Below, piece after piece: positions 26,781 to 33,575 of a DNA stretch of 33,575 nucleotides. The stretch lies in contig JAJFJB010000190.1 in the NCBI GenBank assembly GCA_021774435.1, positions 1 to 33,575 of the forward strand, in the 5' to 3' direction. The notes beneath the pieces are model-generated. The model worked only from the letters and a program-made list of their open reading frames with translations. It made no database searches and was not told the origin of the DNA. The position numbers and the translations under genes are program-made. The stretch's first letter is position 1. The number at the start of each line of letters is the position of its first letter. This stretch comes from Alphaproteobacteria bacterium. GTDB taxonomy: Bacteria; Pseudomonadota; Alphaproteobacteria; UBA8366; GCA-2717185.

Positions 26781-27151
26781 TTGGGCCACGAATGGCACTT
26801 GGTATTATTTTTTGCTGCAATGCTATGGCTTACCCTTGGCTTCCTATTTTTTAGAACCCTCAAATCTCGTTGGCCTGAGAAATTTATTGCCATGGGAGAG
26901 CCAAGCCTTTTCACGAAAAGCAGCTTTCGGACCAAAATCGATTTCTAAAGTATCTCTTGTTTTTTGAATGGCGTCAGTCGCCGGATCGGTTGTTGAAACT
27001 ATACAGTGCTTTCTTGCACCTATACCTCTTGCTCCTCTTTCCTTTAGTTTTTTTCCATCTAACGTTCGGTGCTCTCACTATTTGCCAAACAGAGTTATGC
27101 ACCGAGGCGTCTCTTGGTCTGAAAAACTTATTTGACACCTTACTTGGCTAA
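26781..27151 (+). pseudogene. Small membrane-protein gene split by a -1 frameshift
   Basis: A TTG start at 26781 (GGGAGGGG seven bases upstream) opens a 55-codon frame: GHEWHLVLFFAAMLWLTLGFLFFRTLK, then MGEPSLFTKSSFRTKIDF, ending in TAA at 26946-26948. The -1 frame continues without a stop through LKYLLFFEWRQSPDRLLKLYSAF and a second hydrophobic helix to 27151. Joined at GAT-TTC-TAA the product would be about 120 aa with two TM helices, like a family of small proteins with a GEPS-type centre that I only recall loosely. A single missing T would restore the frame. It overlaps the end of the M81 operon. Programmed slippage on TTTC before the stop is an alternative. Confidence 0.5.
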
Positions 27152-27200
27152 GGGCTCCACCCATCGCGTTCTCGTCCAAAAAAAGAGAAGAAAGCAACCC

Positions 27201-27587
27201 ATGATCGTTAAATCCTACGAAAGCCTCGCGGGCACCAAGAGTGAAACATCATTGGGCAAGGGCCGCGCCGTGACGCGGCGTTTTTTGCTGGCCGAGGACG
27301 GCGTCGGCTTCACCCTTTCCGACATCCGCATGAAAGCCGGCGAGACCGCTCCGCTGCACTACAAAAGCCATATCGAGGCGAATTACATTATCGAAGGCGA
27401 AGGTATCCTGGAGGAGCTGGACACTGGCGTCACCCACGAGTTGAGGCCCGGCGTTATGTACTGCCTCAACGAACACGAGCGGCACCGCATTATTTGCAAG
27501 ACCGCAATTCGCATGATCTGCGTGTTTAACCCACCGCTGGTGGGCGGCGAAGTGCATGACGAAAGTGGCGCTTATCCCGCTGCTTAG
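27201..27587 (+). CDS. ectC: Ectoine synthase-like cupin (solitary EctC)
   Basis: A 128-aa cupin, the normal EctC length. MIVKSYESLAGT at the start, HYKSHIEANYIIEGEG, LRPGVMYCLNEHERHRI and VFNPPLVGGEVHDESGAYP are EctC hallmarks; the Glu in HIEANY, the Tyr in MYCL and the His in EHERH fit the iron ligands described for ectoine synthases. EctC cyclises N-gamma-acetyl-diaminobutyrate to ectoine. ectA, ectB and ectD are absent here, so this is a solitary EctC; such proteins may reuse imported substrate or act on another one. The ATG at 27201 was preferred to an in-frame upstream extension. Confidence 0.85.
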   Translation: MIVKSYESLAGTKSETSLGKGRAVTRRFLLAEDGVGFTLSDIRMKAGETAPLHYKSHIEANYIIEGEGILEELDTGVTHELRPGVMYCLNEHERHRIICKTAIRMICVFNPPLVGGEVHDESGAYPAA

Positions 27588-27707
27588 TGGTCGGATATAT
27601 TCTGACGATTAATTCGGCATTCCGCCCATCGGCGCCTCCGGGTGGACAAGCTTTGCCCTGCCCGAATACCCTCTTCGCAGGATAATCAATGCATCTGGGA
27701 GGGCATC

Positions 27708-28637
27708 ATGAATCTCGAAGGAAAATCAGCCATCGTCACCGGCGCGGGCCGGGGAATCGGTAAGGAAGTCGCACTGCTGCTGGCCAAGGAAGGCGCCAGC
27801 GTCATCGTCAACGATCCCGGGGTCGGACGCGGTGGCGAAGCGGAGGAAGGCGCGCCAGCGGATGACGTCGTCGCGGAAATCAAGGCGGCCGGCGGCAACG
27901 CCGTCGCGAATTTCGACTCAGTTGCCGAGTATGCCAATGCCGGACGCATGGTAAAGCAATGCGTTGATACGTTCGGGAAGATCGATATTCTCGTCAACGT
28001 CGCCGGCATGCTGCGCGAGCGCATGATCTGGAACATGACGGAAGACGATTTCGACGAAGTCATCTCTGTGCATCTCAAGGGCCATTGGAACATGTGCCAC
28101 CATGCAACCAAGGTCATGCGGACCGAACGGCATGGACGCATCATCAACTTCTCCTCCGACGCCTTCAAAGGCGCGATCGGGCAGTGCAACTATTCTGCCG
28201 CAAAGGCCGGGATCATCGGACTGACCCGCTCCATCGCCCGCGAATGCGGCCGCTATGGAATCACCGCAAACGCCATGTGCCCCATGGCGGCGACGCGCAT
28301 GACGGTCAACGATGCGGTGATTGCGGGCTGGAAACGGCGCCTCGATGCGGGACTCCTGACGCAAGCGCAGTACGATTCCCGCATGGCGATGCCGGGACCG
28401 GAATTCGTCGCGCCGATGGTGGCCTATCTTGCCACGGACGCGGCGGAAGACGTCAATGGACAGCTTTTTCATGCCGAGCGGTCGCGTATCCATACCTACT
28501 ATTTCGGTGAGGAAGCGCGCTCGATCTTCAAGCAGGACGATGACGGTCTGTTCTCGGTCGACGAATTGTTGTCCATGGTACCCGAGGGCCTGATGCAGGG
28601 CATTCCCAACATCGCACCCAAGGAAGATCCCAAATAG
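27708..28637 (+). CDS. Short-chain dehydrogenase/reductase, extended
   Basis: A 309-aa SDR. Cofactor motif VTGAGRGIGKEVALLLAKEG; catalytic Ser in NFSSDAF, Tyr and Lys in YSAAKAG. The stretch NDPGVGRGGEAEEGAPADDVVAEIKAAGG resembles the dehydrogenase domain of multifunctional enzyme type 2 (17-beta-HSD4-like), where it belongs to peroxisomal-like beta-oxidation. The longer C-terminus (to FSVDELLSMVPEGLMQGI) may be an oligomerisation or lid region. The ATG at 27708 has GGGAGGG upstream. Just 21 bases separate its stop from the FAD-dependent oxidoreductase, so the two are probably an operon. Confidence 0.87.
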   Translation: MNLEGKSAIVTGAGRGIGKEVALLLAKEGASVIVNDPGVGRGGEAEEGAPADDVVAEIKAAGGNAVANFDSVAEYANAGRMVKQCVDTFGKIDILVNVAGMLRERMIWNMTEDDFDEVISVHLKGHWNMCHHATKVMRTERHGRIINFSSDAFKGAIGQCNYSAAKAGIIGLTRSIARECGRYGITANAMCPMAATRMTVNDAVIAGWKRRLDAGLLTQAQYDSRMAMPGPEFVAPMVAYLATDAAEDVNGQLFHAERSRIHTYYFGEEARSIFKQDDDGLFSVDELLSMVPEGLMQGIPNIAPKEDPK

Positions 28638-28658
28638 GGACAGGCAGGAAACAGACGC

Positions 28659-30197
28659 ATGACCGATTTACGCCGCGCGCCGGCCATCCCGGAACAATGG
28701 GACGGGGAAACAGATGTCCTTGTCGTCGGTTGCGGCTTCGCCGGTGGCGCGGCCGCGATTACCGCACATGATCAGGGCGCGAAAACTCTGATCCTTGAAA
28801 AAATGCCGGACCCGGGCGGAATCTCCGTCTGTTCCGCAGGTTCGGTGCGGGTTGCACAAGATGCAAACGAGGCCTTCGCCTATTTGCAGGCGACCTGCGC
28901 CGGTACGACGCCGGACGAAACGCTGCGTCCGCTAGCGGAAGGCATGACGGAAATTTCCGAATTCGTCGAGTCGCTGGCGACCGCTGTCGGCGCAACGACG
29001 CAGTTGCGGGAAGCGCCGGGCACCTATCCTTTTCCGGGGCAGGCGACCTTCGGATATTTCACGGTCGAGGACGTGCCGGAATTCGATCCCGCCAATGGCT
29101 ATCCCCAGGTGCGCGGCATGCCGGGTGGCGGGCGGCTGTTCAATGTCGTCGATCGCAATCTCCGTATGCGTAGCATTGAAGTCCGTACGAACAGTCCGGT
29201 CACGCGCCTGATTGCGAATTCGGACGGTGTGGTCGAAGGCGTCATTGCCGAATGCGACGGAAAAACGCAATCGATCCGCGCCCGTCGCGGGGTCATTCTC
29301 GCCTGCGGCGGATTCGAGGCCAATCCCGATATGCAAAAACAGTTCTGGCAGGGCAAACCGGTGGTCAGCACCGCCTTTGCCGGCAATACCGGAGACGGCA
29401 TCCGCATGGCACAGGATCTGGGTGCGGATATCTGGCACATGTGGCACTATCATGGGACCTATGGGTTTCGGATCGACGGTTATCCGTTCGGCATTCGCAC
29501 CAAGCGCGTTCCCGACTGGCGGCCCAACGAAGGCCAGACCCGCGACGTCAAAATGCCGTGGATATTGCTGGACTGCGACGGCCGCCGGTTTATGAACGAA
29601 TACGAACCCTACATGCAGGACACCGGGCACCGCCCCTTCGAACGGTTCCGGCCCGAGACGCAGGACTACCCGCGCATCCCCGCCTGGCTGCTCGTCGATG
29701 AGGAAGGCCGCAAGCAATACGCCATCGGTCAGCCGCTCTATAATCAACGCGACGTTTCGCTGGAGTGGAGCGCCGACAATCTGCGCGAGGCCGAAAATGG
29801 AATCTTCAAAACCGCGAACAGCGTGTCCGAGCTCGCCGCCGGCTTGAATGTGAGCGAAGACCGCCTGCGCGCCTCGCTCGAAACTTGGAACGACTTTTGC
29901 CGAGACGGCCTCGATGACGATCATCGCCGCCCACCAATCAGCATGATGCCGATCGCGACGCCCCCCTTCTACTACAGCGAAATCTGGCCGATCGTCTCGA
30001 ATACGCAAGGCGGCCCGGTTCATGACAGCCGCCAGCGCATCCTCGACGTCTACGGCCAGGCCATCCCCCGCCTCTACGCCGCCGGCGAACTCGGCAGCGT
30101 GTTCGGGCATCTGTACATGGGCGGCAGCAACCTCGCCGAATGTTTCATCGGCGGCCGCAATGCGGCGCTGGAAGCGGCGAAGCAGACGCTGCTATAG
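28659..30197 (+). CDS. FAD-dependent oxidoreductase (FAD_binding_2, ketosteroid dehydrogenase/fumarate reductase-like)
   Basis: A 512-aa flavoprotein. The dinucleotide-binding motif is TDVLVVGCGFAGGAAAITAHDQGAKTLILEK; a second FAD-contacting strand is GVILACGGFEANP, and the C-terminal part ends GELGSVFGHLYMGGSNLAECFIGGRNAA, as in the fumarate reductase/3-ketosteroid-delta1-dehydrogenase superfamily. Conserved Tyr and Gly motifs before GPVHDSRQRIL are also in place. The substrate is unknown. It follows the SDR on the same strand, so the pair may act on one alicyclic or steroid-like compound, which is inference. Confidence 0.88.
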   Translation: MTDLRRAPAIPEQWDGETDVLVVGCGFAGGAAAITAHDQGAKTLILEKMPDPGGISVCSAGSVRVAQDANEAFAYLQATCAGTTPDETLRPLAEGMTEISEFVESLATAVGATTQLREAPGTYPFPGQATFGYFTVEDVPEFDPANGYPQVRGMPGGGRLFNVVDRNLRMRSIEVRTNSPVTRLIANSDGVVEGVIAECDGKTQSIRARRGVILACGGFEANPDMQKQFWQGKPVVSTAFAGNTGDGIRMAQDLGADIWHMWHYHGTYGFRIDGYPFGIRTKRVPDWRPNEGQTRDVKMPWILLDCDGRRFMNEYEPYMQDTGHRPFERFRPETQDYPRIPAWLLVDEEGRKQYAIGQPLYNQRDVSLEWSADNLREAENGIFKTANSVSELAAGLNVSEDRLRASLETWNDFCRDGLDDDHRRPPISMMPIATPPFYYSEIWPIVSNTQGGPVHDSRQRILDVYGQAIPRLYAAGELGSVFGHLYMGGSNLAECFIGGRNAALEAAKQTLL

Positions 30198-30315
30198 GAT
30201 TTACCCGATAGCCTGTCGCGTTCGAACGGAAGCGCTTGGTTCCCCTTAAGTTGTAGTGTTAGGATTCTACGCGGACGGTATTTGGATACGCCGCAGGATA
30301 CCCAGGCGCTCTGGC

Positions 30316-30783
30316 ATGAATGTAACACCGACAAGCGCAGGAACCACTGCATCCCTTGACGCCGCGCGCCCTACGGCCCGCCGGCGGCGGCATCTCGATA
30401 TTCGTTCCGCGGACGATCTCGCCGAGGCACGACGGCTAAACAGTTGGCTGACGCGATTGCCCCTGCGCGGCATCACGATTGAGGCTGCTGGACTTCGGCC
30501 CGACGACGCACGACGGCTGGAGAAGCGGCTGCGGCGCCTGTTCAATGACTGTGGCTGCGCGCAAACGGGATTGGCCTTTTTGGCCGCCATGGCGGTCTTC
30601 GGCAACGTTTTTGATCTGTTTACGGCGTTCACCTGGACAACGCTGGCGATGGTATTGCCCGCGGCGGCGATAATAGCCCTGCTGGTCAAAATTGCCGTGC
30701 TGTTCGTTAGCCATCGCCGGTTGGATCGGCTGTTGCGAGATCTACGCGAATACTACCCAACAACGACGGAGCCTGAAAAATGA
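30316..30783 (+). CDS. Small membrane protein of a two-gene module
   Basis: A 155-aa protein of unknown function. The N-terminal half is basic and Arg-rich (RPTARRRRHLDIR, a RLEKRLRRLF helix), followed by CGCAQTG and two hydrophobic segments: LAFLAAMAVFGNVFDLFTAFTW and LAMVLPAAAIIALLVKIAVLFV. It ends in a short charged tail. No clear ribosome-binding site fits the ATG at 30316, so this start is tentative; a GTG at 30256 gives a longer form. Its stop overlaps the next ATG by four bases (ATGA), so the two genes are translationally coupled. Confidence 0.65.
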   Translation: MNVTPTSAGTTASLDAARPTARRRRHLDIRSADDLAEARRLNSWLTRLPLRGITIEAAGLRPDDARRLEKRLRRLFNDCGCAQTGLAFLAAMAVFGNVFDLFTAFTWTTLAMVLPAAAIIALLVKIAVLFVSHRRLDRLLRDLREYYPTTTEPEK

Positions 30784-32543
30784 ACCCTTGTCAGGCCGTG
30801 CGGAATTTTTTCGCCACCTATGTCCGCGTCCCCGTAGAGCAATTTTTCGAAGCGGCGGAGGAAGTCTGTCACGAAATATCAACTTACGTGGAAACAGAAA
30901 TCGTCCGAGAAATAGAGCGCCACCGCACCACGATGGAACGGCAATGCCGCGAAGCGAAGTGCTATTATCTCTGCCTGTGCTGCAACAAGCTGATCTGCTG
31001 GATGGCCGCGGTGGTGACCATCGTGATCGAATTGGTGGTTGAAGTCGTCGGCGAATGGATCATCGAGACGCTTTGCGAAATCGTCGTCCATGTCGTCCGC
31101 TTCATCGTCGAGGTGATCATCACGATAGTTCGCTTCGTCGTCGTGGCGTTCATCTGCCTCGTGACGCTCAACTTTCTCGGCCTATTGGACGCCTTTATCG
31201 AGCTCTGGTTCGATTTCGTCGATCTGATCGGCGCCATCGGCGACTTCATCGTCGCGGTACTGAACGCCGTCGTACGGCTGCTCGATATCCTACGGGAATT
31301 CGTCCACAAGATCGGCAGCAAATTCGGCGCACCCGGCCAATTCTTCCTCGGCATTTTGGCTGGGCTGATCGATATCGTCCGCCGGGTGGTCAGTGGACTG
31401 ACACAGGTTATCGAGGGGTTGTTCGACCTCGTGACATCGTTAGCGCGCCTCGATTTCTGCGGCGCGTTGGAAGCTCTGGGCATGGGTGTTGGCTTCGGCT
31501 TGGTACGCACGTTACTAGGCGTAGTGAACATTGCGGGCATGGGCATCGGCGGCGCGGCGCAGGCGCTGTCCCGCGCGCAATTGCGCCAAAACGTCCAGGT
31601 AATGCTCGCCGCGCAATATGGCGGCACCATTCCCGTCACGGTCGAAGCCCGACTGCGGCTCAACAGCACCTCCTTCGGCACGACCTGGCCAGCCGTGCCG
31701 CGGATCTGCACCATTTCCTCCCGATCGAACAGTTTCGATCTTCGTGCAATGCATATCGCCGAAACGATCAATCTCTACCATCTTGCAGGCTACGCACCAT
31801 TCGGCTGCGCAGAAGCGCCATTCGACCGCAGCGTCTGGCAGCTGGTTTATGCCGGGACACAGTATCGTGTCGCGGTCGGCGATATTCGCACCTATCTGGC
31901 CGGCAACGACACCGATGTCGCCGAATTCGTGCTCATGGCGGGCGACAAGGAGGCGCTCAAGAACATGTTGCGCGTCGCCAAACGCAATTTTCAGGACATG
32001 GCCATCGAGCTGCAATGGGGCGCGGTGGAGACATTCGAAATCAATTCGCCGGCGGAATGGGTTATCCCCGGCAGCGTCACGCCGATTGTCGACCGTGTCA
32101 CCACCGTCGACCAGCTACGCGATATCTGCGATTTGCCGGCTTTGGTTGTCTTCGCCTACGATCCAAAGAAAAACGGTCGTGCGTCCATCTTCTGGCGCGG
32201 CGATACCAGAACCACGACTGGTGCCACGGTGCGCAACAACTTCATGACCGACTTGTTCGGGACGGTTCTGGCGCACGAAATGGGGCACGCCTTTTCGCTC
32301 TGCCATGCCGAACATCACGGTGTACAGCACATCATGTTTACCGCCGCCGAGGACGGTAACAATTGCGGTGTGACCGACCCGGCCTTCATGGTCCAAACGG
32401 GGGGCGATCTCGATTGGGTCAACGGGCAAACGATCATGACCTATTTATTTGCCTATGGCGAACCGCGCTTTAATCTGGACGACGGCATCAACAGCTGGAC
32501 CTGGATCATCGACGAGGCCAGGGAATGCGTCGGTCTGCCCTGA
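30780..32543 (+). CDS. Unknown protein: hydrophobic V/I/C-rich half fused to a metzincin-like zinc-protease site
   Basis: A 587-aa protein. After a charged helix (residues 15-58) comes the cluster CYYLCLCCNKLICW (61-74), then a long V/I-rich stretch (about 78-135) and several amphipathic helices to about 290, with Gly-rich ends. The remainder is soluble. It carries HEMGHAFSLCH (499-509), which fits the metzincin zinc site HExxHxxGxxH except that Ser replaces Gly, and IMTY near 552-555 as the likely Met-turn. No signal peptide is seen. It is coupled to the small membrane protein upstream. I recognise no family. A secreted or injected effector-like protein, or a membrane-anchored protease, would both fit. 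Confidence 0.7.
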   Translation: MNPCQAVRNFFATYVRVPVEQFFEAAEEVCHEISTYVETEIVREIERHRTTMERQCREAKCYYLCLCCNKLICWMAAVVTIVIELVVEVVGEWIIETLCEIVVHVVRFIVEVIITIVRFVVVAFICLVTLNFLGLLDAFIELWFDFVDLIGAIGDFIVAVLNAVVRLLDILREFVHKIGSKFGAPGQFFLGILAGLIDIVRRVVSGLTQVIEGLFDLVTSLARLDFCGALEALGMGVGFGLVRTLLGVVNIAGMGIGGAAQALSRAQLRQNVQVMLAAQYGGTIPVTVEARLRLNSTSFGTTWPAVPRICTISSRSNSFDLRAMHIAETINLYHLAGYAPFGCAEAPFDRSVWQLVYAGTQYRVAVGDIRTYLAGNDTDVAEFVLMAGDKEALKNMLRVAKRNFQDMAIELQWGAVETFEINSPAEWVIPGSVTPIVDRVTTVDQLRDICDLPALVVFAYDPKKNGRASIFWRGDTRTTTGATVRNNFMTDLFGTVLAHEMGHAFSLCHAEHHGVQHIMFTAAEDGNNCGVTDPAFMVQTGGDLDWVNGQTIMTYLFAYGEPRFNLDDGINSWTWIIDEARECVGLP

Positions 32544-32558
32544 GCCGCAACGAAAGAA

Positions 32559-33575
32559 CTACTCGGCCGCCTGCGGCGGTGCCGCAACGCGCATATCTTC
32601 GAGGATTTCCGCCCGTTCGTCGAAATCGATTTCCTCGTCGATGACGACTGAATGGGAGCGGACACGGTAGATCGCACCATCCTGCGCCGCCAGCGGCTCG
32701 ACCCCTTGCTCCAGGTTTCGCGCCCCGTCGATAAGCAGTTTGCGCATCTTGATGATCGCGGTGTCCGACGTCGCGAGATGCTCGCGCGAGCGGTCGACGA
32801 TACGGCCCGGACTTTCGGTCATCGCCGCGTCCTGGGCGCGGATGCCGCTGATACCGGTAAAGGATTCCCGGGCCTGCAGATCGCGGTCGATATTGTAATC
32901 GTTGTCCATATTCGCAATCGGCGTCAGGGTACCCGGCATCCGCGCGGCGTGACCGGAAGCGCCCGTGCGCCAAGCATTCAGTTCCTGTTCCGAGAGCGCC
33001 TTGTCGTTGCGATAGCTAATGCAGATGATGTTGACGCGGCCATCATCGACCGGCACCCACATGCGAACCGTCCGCGCCTCCCCCGGCACCGGCGCGATCA
33101 TCGTATAGAACGGATAGAGCCACTGGTTCATGCGCCAATAGAAACGGCCGTTTTCAACCTTGCGCCGCGCGCCAAGGGTCATGCCGAAATCGCTTTCGGT
33201 GACTTTCCATTTCGGCGCCGTGTCGTTGGCGAAGAACGCACCGGTCAAAGCCGCTTTGTTCTGCGCATCGTTCTCCAGCTTCCGGTGCAGGAAACTGACA
33301 TGCGCGGAATCGATCTCGCCTTCCACCGCCTGCACGAAATTACTCTGCTGGACCCAGCGCGACACATACAGGTGGTCGTCCGGCACTGACATCCACTCCA
33401 GTTCCGGCAGCCCACCCATCCGGTCGACAGGCCCCATATAGGCCCAGACGATTCCCGCCTTCTCGCGCACCGGATAGGATTTGAGTTTGACCTTGTCCTT
33501 GTAAGTGCTGTCCGCCGGCTCCGAGGGCATGTCGACGCAATTGCCGTCCACGTCGAACTTCCAGCCGTGATAGAC
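32559..33575 (-). CDS. Rieske non-haem iron oxygenase alpha subunit, 3' part
   Basis: The gene runs off the window at its 5' end. The visible C-terminal 338 residues start with VYHGWKFDVDGNC, the end of the second Cys-x2-His half of the Rieske [2Fe-2S] site. The mononuclear iron site follows: EGEIDSAHVSFLH supplies Asp and two His. This resembles phthalate 4,5-dioxygenase-type or LigX-type oxygenases (EGEIDSAHxxFLH), which need a separate reductase. The substrate is probably an aromatic acid but cannot be named. It converges on the metzincin module, with 15 bases between stops. Confidence 0.87.
   Translation of the reverse strand, partial: VYHGWKFDVDGNCVDMPSEPADSTYKDKVKLKSYPVREKAGIVWAYMGPVDRMGGLPELEWMSVPDDHLYVSRWVQQSNFVQAVEGEIDSAHVSFLHRKLENDAQNKAALTGAFFANDTAPKWKVTESDFGMTLGARRKVENGRFYWRMNQWLYPFYTMIAPVPGEARTVRMWVPVDDGRVNIICISYRNDKALSEQELNAWRTGASGHAARMPGTLTPIANMDNDYNIDRDLQARESFTGISGIRAQDAAMTESPGRIVDRSREHLATSDTAIIKMRKLLIDGARNLEQGVEPLAAQDGAIYRVRSHSVVIDEEIDFDERAEILEDMRVAAPPQAAE

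Noticed and set aside
28932..30110. A 392-codon minus-strand open frame inside the FAD oxidoreductase gene
   Set aside because: Antisense shadow in a GC-rich gene, and no recognisable domain.
31055..32359. A 434-codon plus-strand open frame overlapping the metzincin-like gene
   Set aside because: Extremely Arg/His/Pro-rich composition is typical of an off-frame translation of GC-rich DNA; the other frame has zinc-site motifs and ATGA coupling.

Overview
The window looks like a piece of a GC-rich alphaproteobacterial chromosome, probably a Rhodospirillales-type environmental or marine lineage. The clues are the groES-groEL operon with a CIRCE element, a PAS_5-type regulator, a DUF2189 membrane protein, and many scattered small-molecule catabolic genes (two TauD-type dioxygenases, GMC oxidoreductase, M81 peptidase, CoA-transferase, Rieske oxygenase). 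The lineage is inferred from family content only. I saw no rRNA, tRNA, CRISPR array or transposase.

Layout. 1-5300: OmpA-like outer-membrane protein, PAS protein, then a divergent pair of gamma-glutamyltransferase homologue and LVIVD-repeat protein. 5300-7480: groES-groEL, read leftward from a sigma70-like promoter abutting CIRCE, with a shared terminator at the far end. 7590-10013: TauD/TfdA dioxygenase, a YchJ-like SEC-C protein with an abnormal start, and a DUF2189 membrane protein. 10065-13104: the most interesting locus, a cytoplasmic subtilisin-like protease of the cyanobactin PatA/PatG type followed on the same strand by three small cysteine-rich ORFs. All three share an N-terminal LP-x6-x-R leader signature like that of cyanobactin precursor peptides. 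No YcaO cyclodehydratase or other tailoring enzyme is beside them. An AT-rich, gene-free stretch of about 0.5 kb lies upstream.

13600-19180: GMC oxidoreductase, a 61-aa protein, a cytidylate-kinase-like/BON fusion, a GNAT acetyltransferase, a structured intergenic region that may be a small RNA, a small membrane protein and a PEP-CTERM exported protein. 19288-21412: an SDR plus both subunits of a 3-oxoacid-type CoA-transferase, apparently one operon. 21458-26776: a small secreted protein, a second TauD-like dioxygenase, a Cache/class III adenylate cyclase and an M81 (MlrC-like) peptidase. 26781-30197: a frameshifted small membrane-protein gene, a solitary ectoine synthase, an SDR and an FAD-dependent oxidoreductase. 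30316-32543: a translationally coupled two-gene module of unknown function whose second product joins a V/I/C-rich hydrophobic half to a metzincin-like zinc-protease site. The window ends inside a Rieske oxygenase alpha-subunit gene on the minus strand.

Functional reading. Much of the window is ordinary catabolism and housekeeping. The candidate for something undescribed is the protease plus three-precursor RiPP-like locus at 10065-13104. The metzincin module, the AUA-start ychJ and the split membrane gene are secondary.
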